Positions 56,358 to 64,000 of a stretch of DNA of 64,000 nucleotides are shown in pieces (the first letter of the stretch is position 1; the number at the start of each line of letters is the position of its first letter). Source of the stretch: Marinomonas arctica (GTDB taxonomy: Bacteria; Pseudomonadota; Gammaproteobacteria; Pseudomonadales; Marinomonadaceae). The DNA is taken from positions 37,056-101,055 of the forward strand of contig NZ_QHJF01000029.1 of the NCBI RefSeq assembly GCF_003259225.1. Reading direction: 5' to 3'. The translations under genes and the position numbers were made by a program. The notes under the pieces are model-generated. The model was not told the origin of the DNA and did no database searches. It saw only the letters and a list, made by a program, of their open reading frames with translations.

Positions 56358-57845
56358 TTAAAACCCCATAAAACCTTCAGCATGCTTTAACGCGGGCAAA
56401 CGAGACAACAGAGCAATATCGACTCTTGGACGCGCTAAATCAGGCGTTTTGTCTAACAAGGCTTCTAGCGATTTGGCAAACGCCAAGGTGGATAAATCAT
56501 CACCACGTCGGCCAATGATCTGTAGACCAAACGGCATATTATTTTTGTCTCGGCCAACTGGCAAAGTCACAGACGGATGCCCGGTTAAAGTCGAGGCATA
56601 CGCCATAGAAAGCCAGTGATAATAGCTTTGTGTCGACTTACCATCAATCTTCTCAGGGTAAAGTTCATGCCAATTTCGCGGGCTAATGGTGGTGGTTGGC
56701 GCAAGGATAAAGTCATATTCTTCGAAAAACATCTGCCACGCACGATACATGACGGTTTGTTTGTTCAGTGCACTCACCACATCTAAGGCACTATAAGACT
56801 CCCCCTCTGCAATGTTCATCAGAATATTCGGCCCCATTTGATCTGGGTATTGGTGAGATAAATCACGGTGATGACCCGAAAAATTAAGCGCTCTTAGCAC
56901 AGCAAAAATATGATCGGCATGGTCACAGCTGGGGTGAGCATTGTCACATTGGGCGAATACAGCACCAAACTTGTCGATCTTTTCTTGGAAAGATTCTTTA
57001 ATCAGCTTTTCCGTCATGGCAAAGCCAAAGTCATTAGTAAACGCCACTTTCGCGCTGCTCAAATCGCAGTCTGGCAAATGACGATAAGCATCGGCGTTAT
57101 GTTGCCCAACACCTTCCACCACTGACACCCAAGGATCGCGACGATCAGGTCGAATCATCTGCGATAGCATCAAACCAACATCTTCAACAGAACGCGCCAT
57201 TGGTCCATTGGTTGATATAGGAATTAAGCCAATTGGCCGACTGTGTCCCGGCACCACGCCCGGTGACGGACGAAAACCCACCACACCACAAAAAGCCGCT
57301 GGGTTACGCAAGCTGCCACCTGTATCGGATCCGGTGGCGAGTGATATCATGCCACACGCCAAGGCCACCGCCGAACCACCAGACGATCCCGCCGCTGAAC
57401 GTGTTACATCAAAGGGATTCGCGGTGGCACCATACACGGCATTGCGCGTATTACCACCTGCGCTCCATTCTGGATTATTGGTTTTGCCTAATGGCAAGGC
57501 ACCTGCCTGACGTAACTGTGCGACCATTGGGTCATCCGATGTGGCCATGTTATCTTTGTAAATTGTACTACCGAACGTTGTTGGGAACCCCTTAAGGTCA
57601 ACCATGTCTTTTACGCCCAGTGGCAAACCATGTAACGCCCCCAGCGACTTGCCTTTCTCGATGGCTTTTTGAGCTTGCTTTGCTTGGGCCATTAAATCGT
57701 CTGGATCACAAGCAACGATCGCGTTCACGGCATGATTCACTGCATTCATTCGTGTAATACAGCTTTGTGCTAGCTCCATCACAGACAACGACTTTTGTGC
57801 CATCAAGCGACGCGCCTCAGCGGCATTTAAATCACACGCTTCCAT
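56358..57845 (-). CDS. Amidase-signature-family hydrolase
   Basis: 495 residues. Ser-cisSer-Lys triad visible: Lys79 (LGVKDMVD), Ser154 in the GSSGGS loop, and nucleophile Ser178 in GSDTGGSLR. Hydrolyses an amide to acid and ammonia; not GatA by context, since no gatB or gatC is near. With dsdA it may free a D-amino acid or serine-like amide that DsdA then degrades. No signal peptide. ATG 57845 with AAGG 5 bases before. Confidence 0.88.
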   Translation of the reverse strand: MEACDLNAAEARRLMAQKSLSVMELAQSCITRMNAVNHAVNAIVACDPDDLMAQAKQAQKAIEKGKSLGALHGLPLGVKDMVDLKGFPTTFGSTIYKDNMATSDDPMVAQLRQAGALPLGKTNNPEWSAGGNTRNAVYGATANPFDVTRSAAGSSGGSAVALACGMISLATGSDTGGSLRNPAAFCGVVGFRPSPGVVPGHSRPIGLIPISTNGPMARSVEDVGLMLSQMIRPDRRDPWVSVVEGVGQHNADAYRHLPDCDLSSAKVAFTNDFGFAMTEKLIKESFQEKIDKFGAVFAQCDNAHPSCDHADHIFAVLRALNFSGHHRDLSHQYPDQMGPNILMNIAEGESYSALDVVSALNKQTVMYRAWQMFFEEYDFILAPTTTISPRNWHELYPEKIDGKSTQSYYHWLSMAYASTLTGHPSVTLPVGRDKNNMPFGLQIIGRRGDDLSTLAFAKSLEALLDKTPDLARPRVDIALLSRLPALKHAEGFMGF

Positions 57846-58066
57846 CCATACCTTCTTAGTGAGTTATTCACATCATCATTAAAATAAAACGATGTTAAGC
57901 CTCAAAAAAACATCGAAAAAGCGGAATAATTCGAAGGTATCCATGCCTTTTAGGCAAGGCTGCTCACGCCATGGAAATAAGTAAAGTATCCCAGCCTTTT
58001 CCACCCAATGAGCCAAATAATTAAAAAAATAGTGAATCCCACCATAACAGCGCAGCCGTTTTCTTA

Positions 58067-58094
58067 AGGAACCTTAAGAAAACGCGCTTTTTGA
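58067..58094. promoter_or_regulatory. Perfect 28-base palindrome, likely operator
   Basis: Arms CGTTTTCTTAAGG and CCTTAAGAAAACG around AA, no mismatches. It lies between two divergent operons, so no gene ends here and a terminator role is unlikely. The TTAAGGAACCTTAA core recurs in changed form (TAAGGTTCCCTTAA) at 58217-58230. Confidence 0.6.
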
Positions 58095-58173
58095 ACATCA
58101 AAATAAGCTTACTTACTCTCAAAAAATAAAACATAACCACATGATTTAAATAGACTTTTATCTTTTAAAATCA

Positions 58174-58215
58174 GACTGATTATTTTTTATGAAAATTCAT
58201 AAAAAATAATCAGTC
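58174..58215 (+). promoter_or_regulatory. Perfect 18-base inverted repeat upstream of the hemolysin operon
   Basis: 58174-58191 (GACTGATTATTTTTTATG) pairs without mismatch with 58198-58215 around a six-base loop AAAATT. It ends 62 bases before the ATG at 58278. It could be an operator for a dimeric regulator or an RNA hairpin in the leader. Confidence 0.65.
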
Positions 58216-58277
58216 ATAAGGTTCCCTTAATGCTAATCCTCTAATCTGAAGCTATATAAATTAAGGGGTATCCCATT

Positions 58278-58961
58278 ATGCAGCCTTCAGATTCAGTACA
58301 TACCAACCTTCAGCGGAACAAAGTCGCGACACCGACCATGCCCTATGAATTTGTTGCCGCCAGCATGGACGGTGGTACTCGGCGTGATTTAGAGAACTTC
58401 GTAAAAGACGGTTTTGCGAAAAAATATCAAGCAGATATCAACACGTTTATGCCCATTCTGCTTGGCATCAGGGCACAAGGGCTAAGAGCCGTTATGGGGG
58501 TTCGCCGTGGTAATCAGCCATTGTTTGTCGAACAGTATTTGCCCATGTCGATTACCGAGAGCCTGCAAAAACACGGCATTTGGACAGAACGAACAAATGT
58601 AGCGGAATTGGGCAATCTGTACAGCCAAAACCAACGTTTTACCTTGCCATTGTTAATGACGGTGGTCATGGGGCTGTATCTGTCTGAGGTAAATTATTTG
58701 GTCTTTGCTGGCACAGATAAGGTACGTCAACTGCTTGGTAAGCTGAAATTACCACTGACTTTTTTAGCGGATGCCAACCCAGCCTTACTACAAGATGACG
58801 GAACGCAATGGGGCAGCTATTACGACAACAATCCCAAGGTCATGTTTTTGGACGTAAAAAAAGCCGTCGCCCTTGCCCTGCAACAGCCAGAACTGGAAGC
58901 CTTAATGGATCTGGTCCAAGCCAACTTTCAACATTTATTGCTACAGCTAAGGAACGCATAA
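58278..58961 (+). CDS. Thermostable-hemolysin-family protein, GNAT-like
   Basis: 227 residues, matching the T_hemolysin family named after the Vibrio delta-VPH protein. The pattern of the middle part (AVMGVRRGNQPLFVEQYLP, then VAELGNLYSQN, LLMTVVMGLYLSEVNYLVFAGTDKVRQLL) recalls GNAT acyltransferases and autoinducer synthases, so an acyl-transfer role is more plausible to me than pore formation; this is inference. No signal peptide. AAGGGG box; first of five tightly packed genes, and its stop overlaps the next ATG. Confidence 0.82.
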   Translation: MQPSDSVHTNLQRNKVATPTMPYEFVAASMDGGTRRDLENFVKDGFAKKYQADINTFMPILLGIRAQGLRAVMGVRRGNQPLFVEQYLPMSITESLQKHGIWTERTNVAELGNLYSQNQRFTLPLLMTVVMGLYLSEVNYLVFAGTDKVRQLLGKLKLPLTFLADANPALLQDDGTQWGSYYDNNPKVMFLDVKKAVALALQQPELEALMDLVQANFQHLLLQLRNA

Positions 58962-60439
58962 TGTGGTATTTCTCTTCACCCGAATGGGCCAATAAAATCG
59001 CCCTAATACAACAGGACAAACAGCTAACCTATCAAGAGCTAGCCAATGCCGTATCTGCTCGTAAAAACTGGCTATTAGCACAGCAAGTGTCTCGTGTGGC
59101 GATCGCCATGGATAACACCATTGAGTGGGTGTTGTTTGATTTGGCCTGCCAAGCTGCAGAACTATGCTGCGTGCCAGTCCCCAGCTTTTTCAGCCAGCAA
59201 CAAACCGCTCATTTGCTCAATGAAAGCGGCATCGAATTGATGCTGACACAAGACAACAACAGTCCAGCTAACCATGACGCAACAGACAGCCCATTTGATG
59301 GCGTTTTCATCACTCGTTTAGTCGTACAAAACGAGCCAGAGATTCCAATTGGCACTCATAAAATCACCTTCACTTCAGGCACCACAGGGCAACCAAAAGG
59401 TGTTTGTTTGAGCAACGAAGCACAGCTCAATGTCACCCGCTCGATTGCAGACACCGTGGCGTTAGAAGAGGTTCGTCATTTATGTCTATTGCCTTTGGCG
59501 ACCTTGCTTGAGAACATCGCTGGAGTGTATTCGCCACTCTTGGTAGGCGGAACCATCATTCTAGCCAGCCAAGAAGAGCGTGGTTTTAGTGGCAGTCGTT
59601 TGGCTCAGCCACAGCAGTTACTGACATTGATCAGCCAGCAGCAACCGACCAGTTTAATTTTGGTTCCAGAGTTACTTTCGCTGTTTGTGGGCGCTTGCTT
59701 GCAAGGCTGGAAACCGCCGACCTCTTTGCGATTTATCGCCGTTGGTGGCGGTAAAGTCGCAGCAGGTTTGGTGCAAAAAGCACACGCTCTTGGTTTACCA
59801 GTTTATCAAGGTTACGGCTTGTCTGAATGCGCGTCTGTGGTGTCATTAAATACACCTGCGCAACAGGACCAAGCCTCCGCTGGTGCCGTCTTGCCCCACA
59901 ATCAACTGCACATTGAACAAGACGAATTGGTCATCACTGGCAACCTTTTCCTTGGTTACCTCAATCAACCAGAAAGCTTTTATCCACAAGAAGTACGTAC
60001 CGGCGATTTAGTCAGCTTAAACAATGGCTTCTTAAGCATTGATGGGCGCCAGAAGAACATCATCATTAACTCGTTTGGTCGTAACTTATCACCAGAATGG
60101 GTCGAAGCCGAAATCATGGCAACGGGGTATTTCCGCGAAACCTTGGTGTTTGGCGAAGCCAAACCTCATTGCGGCGCCTTACTCAGCCCAGCCGTTGCGA
60201 ATATCACCGAAGAACAAATTCAACAGGTAATTTCCATGGTGAATCAACACTTGCCAGACTACGCCACTATTGGCACTTGGCTTGCGTTAGCTCAACCATT
60301 GAGGAGCATTCCGGGCATGGTCACCGCCACAGGAAAACCGATTCGAGACAAAATCTTGGCACATTTTTCTGACCAAATTGAATCTCTCTACACAGACACT
60401 TTTTCACCATTAAGCACTGCATCAGGAGCAACACTATGA
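58961..60439 (+). CDS. AMP-dependent acyl-acid ligase (AMP-binding family)
   Basis: 492 residues. ATG 58961 overlaps the previous stop (TAATG) and has an AAGGAA box; a longer frame from 58808 is just overlap. ANL motifs: TFTSGTTGQPKGV (P-loop), YGLSECASV, TGDLVSLNNGFLSIDGRQK, and the C-terminal lysine in ATGKPIRDKI. Activates a carboxylic acid, probably as acyl-adenylate then CoA or other thioester; substrate unknown. No carrier-protein gene is beside it. Overlaps the next gene by 4 bases. Confidence 0.9.
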   Translation: MWYFSSPEWANKIALIQQDKQLTYQELANAVSARKNWLLAQQVSRVAIAMDNTIEWVLFDLACQAAELCCVPVPSFFSQQQTAHLLNESGIELMLTQDNNSPANHDATDSPFDGVFITRLVVQNEPEIPIGTHKITFTSGTTGQPKGVCLSNEAQLNVTRSIADTVALEEVRHLCLLPLATLLENIAGVYSPLLVGGTIILASQEERGFSGSRLAQPQQLLTLISQQQPTSLILVPELLSLFVGACLQGWKPPTSLRFIAVGGGKVAAGLVQKAHALGLPVYQGYGLSECASVVSLNTPAQQDQASAGAVLPHNQLHIEQDELVITGNLFLGYLNQPESFYPQEVRTGDLVSLNNGFLSIDGRQKNIIINSFGRNLSPEWVEAEIMATGYFRETLVFGEAKPHCGALLSPAVANITEEQIQQVISMVNQHLPDYATIGTWLALAQPLRSIPGMVTATGKPIRDKILAHFSDQIESLYTDTFSPLSTASGATL

Positions 60440-61107
60440 CTCTTTACCAACGCCTACAACAAGAAACCCTAGCTGAAAGACAATACTTGGTGACCTCGCC
60501 TATTATTCAGCGCTGTTTCCATGGCCAAATCACTTTAGAAAACTATGTCGACTTTTTGACTCAAGCCTATCATCACGTCAAACACACCGTGCCATTATTG
60601 ATGGCTGTGGGTAGCCGTTTACCGGAAGAAAAAGAATGGTTACGAGAAGCCGTTGGTGAATACATTGAAGAAGAAATGGGTCATCAAGAATGGATCCTAA
60701 ACGACATCGCTGCCTGCGGTGCGGATAAAGAAGCGGTTCGCAAAAGCCAACCGGCGTCGGCAACGGAATTGATGGTGGCGTACGCCTATGATGCGGTCAA
60801 TCGTATTAATCCATTGCGTTTTTTCGGTATGGTATTCGTGCTAGAAGGCACCAGTATTGCTTTGGCGGACAACGCCGCAGGACAGATCAAAAAAAAACTC
60901 GACCTACCGGCGAATGCTTTTGGTTACTTGCGTTCACACGGCTCGTTGGATCAAGAACACATCGTCTTCTTTGAAAATCTGATGAATAAAATCACCGATA
61001 AACACGAGCAAGATCAGATCATTCACAGCGCAAAAATGTTTTTCAAATTGTACGCCAATATTTTCCGTGAGCTAGACAATGCGGCGGCGCAAGCCGATGC
61101 GGCATAG
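60436..61107 (+). CDS. Heme-oxygenase-like diiron oxidase (TenA/CADD/UndA superfamily)
   Basis: 223 residues, all-helical. Candidate metal ligands: a Glu-rich stretch with EEEMGH (Glu78-80, His83), Glu137 (VLEGTS), and His168, Asp172, His175 in the H-x3-D-x2-H arrangement characteristic of HDO enzymes such as CADD. These enzymes perform oxygen-dependent N-oxygenation or oxidative C-C cleavage of small acids and amines. Start overlaps the ligase stop (ATGA). Its substrate may be the product of the ligase or acyltransferase. Confidence 0.82.
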   Translation: MTLYQRLQQETLAERQYLVTSPIIQRCFHGQITLENYVDFLTQAYHHVKHTVPLLMAVGSRLPEEKEWLREAVGEYIEEEMGHQEWILNDIAACGADKEAVRKSQPASATELMVAYAYDAVNRINPLRFFGMVFVLEGTSIALADNAAGQIKKKLDLPANAFGYLRSHGSLDQEHIVFFENLMNKITDKHEQDQIIHSAKMFFKLYANIFRELDNAAAQADAA

Positions 61108-61114
61108 GAGAAGC

Positions 61115-61954
61115 ATGATGCAGTGGCAACAACAAACCTGTTTATTAACGGGCGCGACGGGCGGCATAGGCCAAGCCATCGCGCAAGCCTTAGCCAACAA
61201 AGGGGTGCGTTTGATTCTGCAAGGTCGAAGTGAATCGCGCTTACAAGCACTTAGTCGGTCGCTGCCTGGTGAACATAAGATACTGGTGGCGGACATCACC
61301 ACAATCCAAGGCCGTGAAAAGATCTGCAGTATGGCTGAATTGAACGCCATCAGTATGCTGATTAACAATGCAGGAGTTGGGCAATTCTCCTTGTTGGAAG
61401 ACACAGAAGAAACCGTCATTGTAGACACCTTAGAAGCCAACTTATTGGCACCGATATTACTCACTCAGGCATTACTGCCTGTGTTGCAAAAAACCAATCA
61501 ACGACAAGTCATACCATCGTACTTGGTCAACATTGGCTCAGCCTTTGGCAGCATTGGTTTCGCCGGACAATCGATTTACTGCGCCAGCAAATTTGGTCTA
61601 CGCGGTTTTACTGAAGCCTTGTACCGTGAATTAGCAGATACCAATGTTCATGTGAGCTACTTTGCGCCACGGGCCACCGCCACAAGCATTAATAGCGATC
61701 AGGCCATGGCCATGAACAATGCACTGGGCAATCACGTCGATTCACCAGAAGACGTTGCTCAAGCCTTAATTCAACAACTTGAAAAAGGTCATGCCAGACA
61801 GTTTGTCGGCTTTCCTGAAACGCTCTTTGTCAAAATCAACGGCGCTTTTCCACACATCGCAGACAAAGCACTGCTTAAAAAACTGCCTATTATTAAACGC
61901 TTTTTACGTCCTAAAAAAGACGTCGAGCACACCACACAAGAGGTATTATCATGA
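61115..61954 (+). CDS. Short-chain dehydrogenase/reductase
   Basis: 279 residues from ATG 61115 (AGGAGA box), 7 bases after the oxidase. NAD(P) motif TGATGGIG (12-19), NNAG, catalytic Ser in NIGSAFG, and YCASK (Tyr155, Lys159). A C-terminal basic tail of about 30 residues (LLKKLPIIKRFLRPKK) may touch the membrane. Should reduce or oxidise a carbonyl/alcohol in the operon's product. Overlaps the next gene by 4 bases. Confidence 0.9.
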   Translation: MMQWQQQTCLLTGATGGIGQAIAQALANKGVRLILQGRSESRLQALSRSLPGEHKILVADITTIQGREKICSMAELNAISMLINNAGVGQFSLLEDTEETVIVDTLEANLLAPILLTQALLPVLQKTNQRQVIPSYLVNIGSAFGSIGFAGQSIYCASKFGLRGFTEALYRELADTNVHVSYFAPRATATSINSDQAMAMNNALGNHVDSPEDVAQALIQQLEKGHARQFVGFPETLFVKINGAFPHIADKALLKKLPIIKRFLRPKKDVEHTTQEVLS

Positions 61955-62586
61955 AATCATTCATCACCGCTGGCCTACTCACTCTCGGCTTAGTTTCATC
62001 CACTTGGGCGGCGGATACCGCGAGCCTGTTAACGATTCAACAACGTTGGGCGTTCATTAATTATCAACTGCAAGACAGTGCCAAAGAAGCCGCGTTTAAC
62101 GACTTGGCGACCAGGGCGCAAGAACAAGTAAATGCCGAACCGAACAACCCAGACAAGCTGATTTGGCTTGGCATTATTCAATCCAGCACCGCAGGCGCAA
62201 AAGGCGGATTAGGGGCGTTATCCCTAGCAGAAGCCGCAAAAAAATCATTCGAATCCGCCATGAGTATCAACCCCAAAGCGTTATCGGGTTCTGCCATGAC
62301 CAGCTTAGGCGTGCTGTACCATAAAGTACCTGGTTGGCCGATTGGGTTTGGTGATGACAAAAAAGCTAAAGAACTCCTAGTGCAATCCTATAAACTGAAC
62401 CCAACAGGCATAGATAGCAATTATTTCCTAGCGGAATTTTTATACGACGATGGTGATTATCAGGGCGCCAAACAGCATCTAGACATCGCAAAAAAAGCCG
62501 CCCCAAGACCAGACCGCCCAATTGCCGATATGGGCCGCCACAAAGAAATAGAGGCTTTAATGGCAAAGGTGAATAAAGAGCTATAG
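61951..62586 (+). CDS. Secreted TPR-like repeat protein, fifth gene of the operon
   Basis: 211 residues. Signal peptide MKSFITAGLLTLGLVSSTWA, then helical repeats resembling TPRs (QVNAEPNNPDKLIWLGII, AMSINPKALSGSAMTSLGVL, KLNPTGIDSNYFLAEFLYDD). Probably periplasmic; a scaffold or export partner rather than an enzyme. No known function. Closes the five-gene unit, followed by a terminator. Confidence 0.8.
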   Translation: MKSFITAGLLTLGLVSSTWAADTASLLTIQQRWAFINYQLQDSAKEAAFNDLATRAQEQVNAEPNNPDKLIWLGIIQSSTAGAKGGLGALSLAEAAKKSFESAMSINPKALSGSAMTSLGVLYHKVPGWPIGFGDDKKAKELLVQSYKLNPTGIDSNYFLAEFLYDDGDYQGAKQHLDIAKKAAPRPDRPIADMGRHKEIEALMAKVNKEL

Positions 62587-62607
62587 CAAAAGATATCAAC
62601 TTGTCAT

Positions 62608-62642
62608 GGCCGTCCAATGATCAAAATGGTCGGCCTTTTTTT
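62608..62642 (+). terminator. Rho-independent terminator of the five-gene operon
   Basis: Stem GGCCGTCCA with TGGTCGGCC (one T-T mismatch), 10-base loop, then seven T. Located 22 bases after the last stop codon. Confidence 0.85.
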
Positions 62643-62727
62643 ATGAACATAGGTTTTATCCTGACAAGAACTGACAAGCAGCACAGATCGCGTTATTCTA
62701 CGATCCATCATCTAGGAAACTCAGCTC

Positions 62728-63849
62728 ATGTCAGAACCCTTTAAGAACCTCTTCAATAGCAAAGTGATCCACAACATGGCAGACCACTTTTGGCGCCATT
62801 GGAAAGACTTCAACAAACAAGGTTTTATCGATGCCGCATCGCATCAGCTTGACGCACTGGAACTGAAAGCTCGCTCACAGCAAATCACCAGCGCCATGGA
62901 AGCGTATCTGCCTAAGGATTTTGACCACGCTGGACAAATATTACTCGCTAGCCTCGCGCCAGAGTTACCACAAGAAGGGGAAAATGAGCAGGACGGCATT
63001 TCGGGATGGGCCGTCATGCCAATGGGCGATTATGTGGGCATCCATGGCCTAGCACATCATGACCTTTCGATGACCCTACTCAATGCCATGACACGTCGCT
63101 TTACCTCTGAATTTAGCATTCGGTTTTTCTTACTGGCCTCCCAAGACAAAACCCTCGATACCCTCAAAAGCTGGCTCAAAGACGACAACAAACATGTGCG
63201 TCGTTTGATCTCGGAAGGCACTCGCCCACGCTTGCCTTGGGCCATGCAATTGCCGCAATTTATACAAAATCCAGCGCCTGTTATTGCGTTACTTGAAGCC
63301 CTCAAGGACGACCCAGAAGACTACGTGCGTCGCTCGGTGGCCAACAATCTTAATGACATTGCCAAAGACCACCCCGACCTTGTGGCAGACATCGCCAAAC
63401 AATGGATGCAAGGCGCTAACACAAATCGGCAAAAGTTAATTCGTCATGCTTGTCGTACCTTATTAAAACAAGGCCACCCCAAGGTGCTCGAAGTGTTTGG
63501 TTATGAAAAACCAGAGCTAGGCAAGATTGAACTGGAAATACAGCAAGAACAGATTGCGCTAAATGAGAATCTTGAATTTTCACTCAAAATACAATCCATC
63601 AGCGACCAAGATCAAACCTTGATGATCGACTACGTGATTCACCACCAAAAGAAAAACGGCACCACATCACCCAAGGTATTTAAATGGAAAAAAATCACGT
63701 TACCCGCAAAGAAAACACTTTCGATGAGCAAAAAGCACCCCTTTAAGATCATCACCACGCGAGTCTATTATGAAGGGGAGCACGCAATAGACATGCTTAT
63801 TAATGGTCAACCGATGGCCAAAAAGCATTTCTTTTTATCCACGGATTAA
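62728..63849 (+). CDS. alkC: AlkC-type DNA alkylation-repair glycosylase
   Basis: 373 residues. N-terminal HEAT-repeat array (about 1-255) with the family landmark SEGTRPRLPWAMQLP (162-176) and VRRSVANNLNDIAKDHP repeats; then a beta-rich C-terminal domain (about 265-373) like the Ig-type domain of AlkC-alpha proteins. Family members excise N3-methylated adenine and cytosine. Its stop codon overlaps the stop region of the convergent GGDEF gene. AlkD is the main alternative, but AlkD lacks the C-terminal domain. Confidence 0.8.
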   Translation: MSEPFKNLFNSKVIHNMADHFWRHWKDFNKQGFIDAASHQLDALELKARSQQITSAMEAYLPKDFDHAGQILLASLAPELPQEGENEQDGISGWAVMPMGDYVGIHGLAHHDLSMTLLNAMTRRFTSEFSIRFFLLASQDKTLDTLKSWLKDDNKHVRRLISEGTRPRLPWAMQLPQFIQNPAPVIALLEALKDDPEDYVRRSVANNLNDIAKDHPDLVADIAKQWMQGANTNRQKLIRHACRTLLKQGHPKVLEVFGYEKPELGKIELEIQQEQIALNENLEFSLKIQSISDQDQTLMIDYVIHHQKKNGTTSPKVFKWKKITLPAKKTLSMSKKHPFKIITTRVYYEGEHAIDMLINGQPMAKKHFFLSTD

Positions 63850-64000
63850 CCCACCATCACACAATTACGTCCCGCCCCCTTGGCTTCGTAGAGCAACACA
63901 TCAGCGCGCTTGACTATTTGGTGTTGATCGTCGAAGTCTTGGTAATCGGTCACACCACTACTAATGGTAAAATGCGGAATGTGGTCTATTTTCAAAGTGG
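63846..64000 (-). CDS. GGDEF-domain protein, C-terminal end only
   Basis: The last 50 or so codons of a minus-strand gene that continues past base 64000. Translation shows HFTISSGVTDY, then RADVLLYEAKGAGRNCVMVG and the stop, which is the closing part of a diguanylate cyclase GGDEF domain. Nothing upstream can be seen. Convergent with alkC, overlapping it by 4 bases. Confidence 0.85.
   Translation of the reverse strand, partial: TLKIDHIPHFTISSGVTDYQDFDDQHQIVKRADVLLYEAKGAGRNCVMVG

Larger units (their letters stand above)
57846..58277. promoter_or_regulatory. 432-bp divergent promoter region upstream of the amidase and hemolysin operons
   Basis: No gene. It holds a perfect 28-base palindrome (58067-58094), a perfect 18-base hairpin (58174-58215) and an AAGG...CCTT site (58217-58230) close to the T_hemolysin start. 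A TATATAAA stretch (58253-58260) is a candidate -10 for the rightward operon, without a good -35. Confidence 0.55.

Noticed and set aside
58067..58094. Perfect palindrome read as a terminator
   Set aside because: A short T-run follows on one side, but both flanking operons start here and diverge, so there is no transcript to terminate.
58808..58960. N-terminal extension of the AMP ligase overlapping the hemolysin-family gene
   Set aside because: The ATG at 58961 has an AAGGAA box and starts at the family's usual N-terminus; the extension is out-of-frame hemolysin-gene sequence.

Overview
The window looks like a chromosomal segment of a marine gammaproteobacterium of the Oceanospirillales, most likely Marinomonas or a close relative. 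This is inference from gene content: a LodA/LodB-type quinoprotein pair, a thermostable-hemolysin operon, TRAP and ABC uptake systems, ACC deaminase, and a moderate base composition with AT-rich spacers. No rRNA, tRNA, CRISPR array or insertion sequence was recognised.

Left part (1-26 kb): carbohydrate catabolism built around L-rhamnose. After a truncated LysR gene and an lldD-type FMN dehydrogenase comes a leftward operon: CUT1 sugar ABC transporter (binding protein, two permeases, ATPase) plus a cytoplasmic GH78 alpha-L-rhamnosidase. A LacI-type regulator is divergent, with an operator-like palindrome between them. A degraded second copy of the lldD 3' end lies just after lacI, so the cassette is bracketed by a direct repeat; a RES/Xre toxin-antitoxin pair follows. 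Next is a rha locus in the Rhizobium order: rhaR (DeoR), rhaS, rhaT, rhaP, rhaQ (CUT2 ABC importer), then one gene fusing rhamnose mutarotase to an FGGY kinase. Divergent from rhaR are rhaD (aldolase-dehydrogenase fusion) and rhaI (isomerase). A GH105 unsaturated uronyl hydrolase and a TRAP transporter (DctP, DctQ, DctM) follow. Together these genes could import rhamnosides, free rhamnose and probably unsaturated uronyl-rhamnose disaccharides (as from ulvan or rhamnogalacturonan I), release rhamnose inside the cell, and convert it via rhamnulose 1-phosphate to dihydroxyacetone phosphate and lactaldehyde or lactate. LldD could then take lactate to pyruvate.

Middle part (26-45 kb): a small HTH protein, a lodAB-like pair (CTQ amino-acid oxidase and its flavoprotein partner), a YcaQ-type DNA glycosylase, an EAL phosphodiesterase, small monooxygenase-like and VOC proteins, an AT-rich orphan gene, glycogen phosphorylase, and a cyanase / formate-nitrite-type transporter / PP2C-protein-kinase group. 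An Lrp regulator, a chemoreceptor and an ACC deaminase follow.

Right part (45-64 kb): a leftward peptide-use operon (DppA-like binding protein, DppBCDF-like transporter, two M20 peptidases, RidA) with a divergent LysR regulator; a D-serine dehydratase plus amidase pair; then a tight five-gene operon of unknown product (thermostable-hemolysin/GNAT-like protein, AMP-dependent ligase, heme-oxygenase-like oxidase, SDR, secreted repeat-like protein). Large perfect inverted repeats lie upstream of that operon. The window ends with an AlkC-type DNA glycosylase and the 3' end of a GGDEF gene. REP-like hairpin repeats occupy three of the larger spacers. The most promising uncharacterised system is the five-gene operon at 58.3-62.6 kb; the fused mutarotase-kinase and the lldD-bracketed rhamnoside cassette are the next most interesting.
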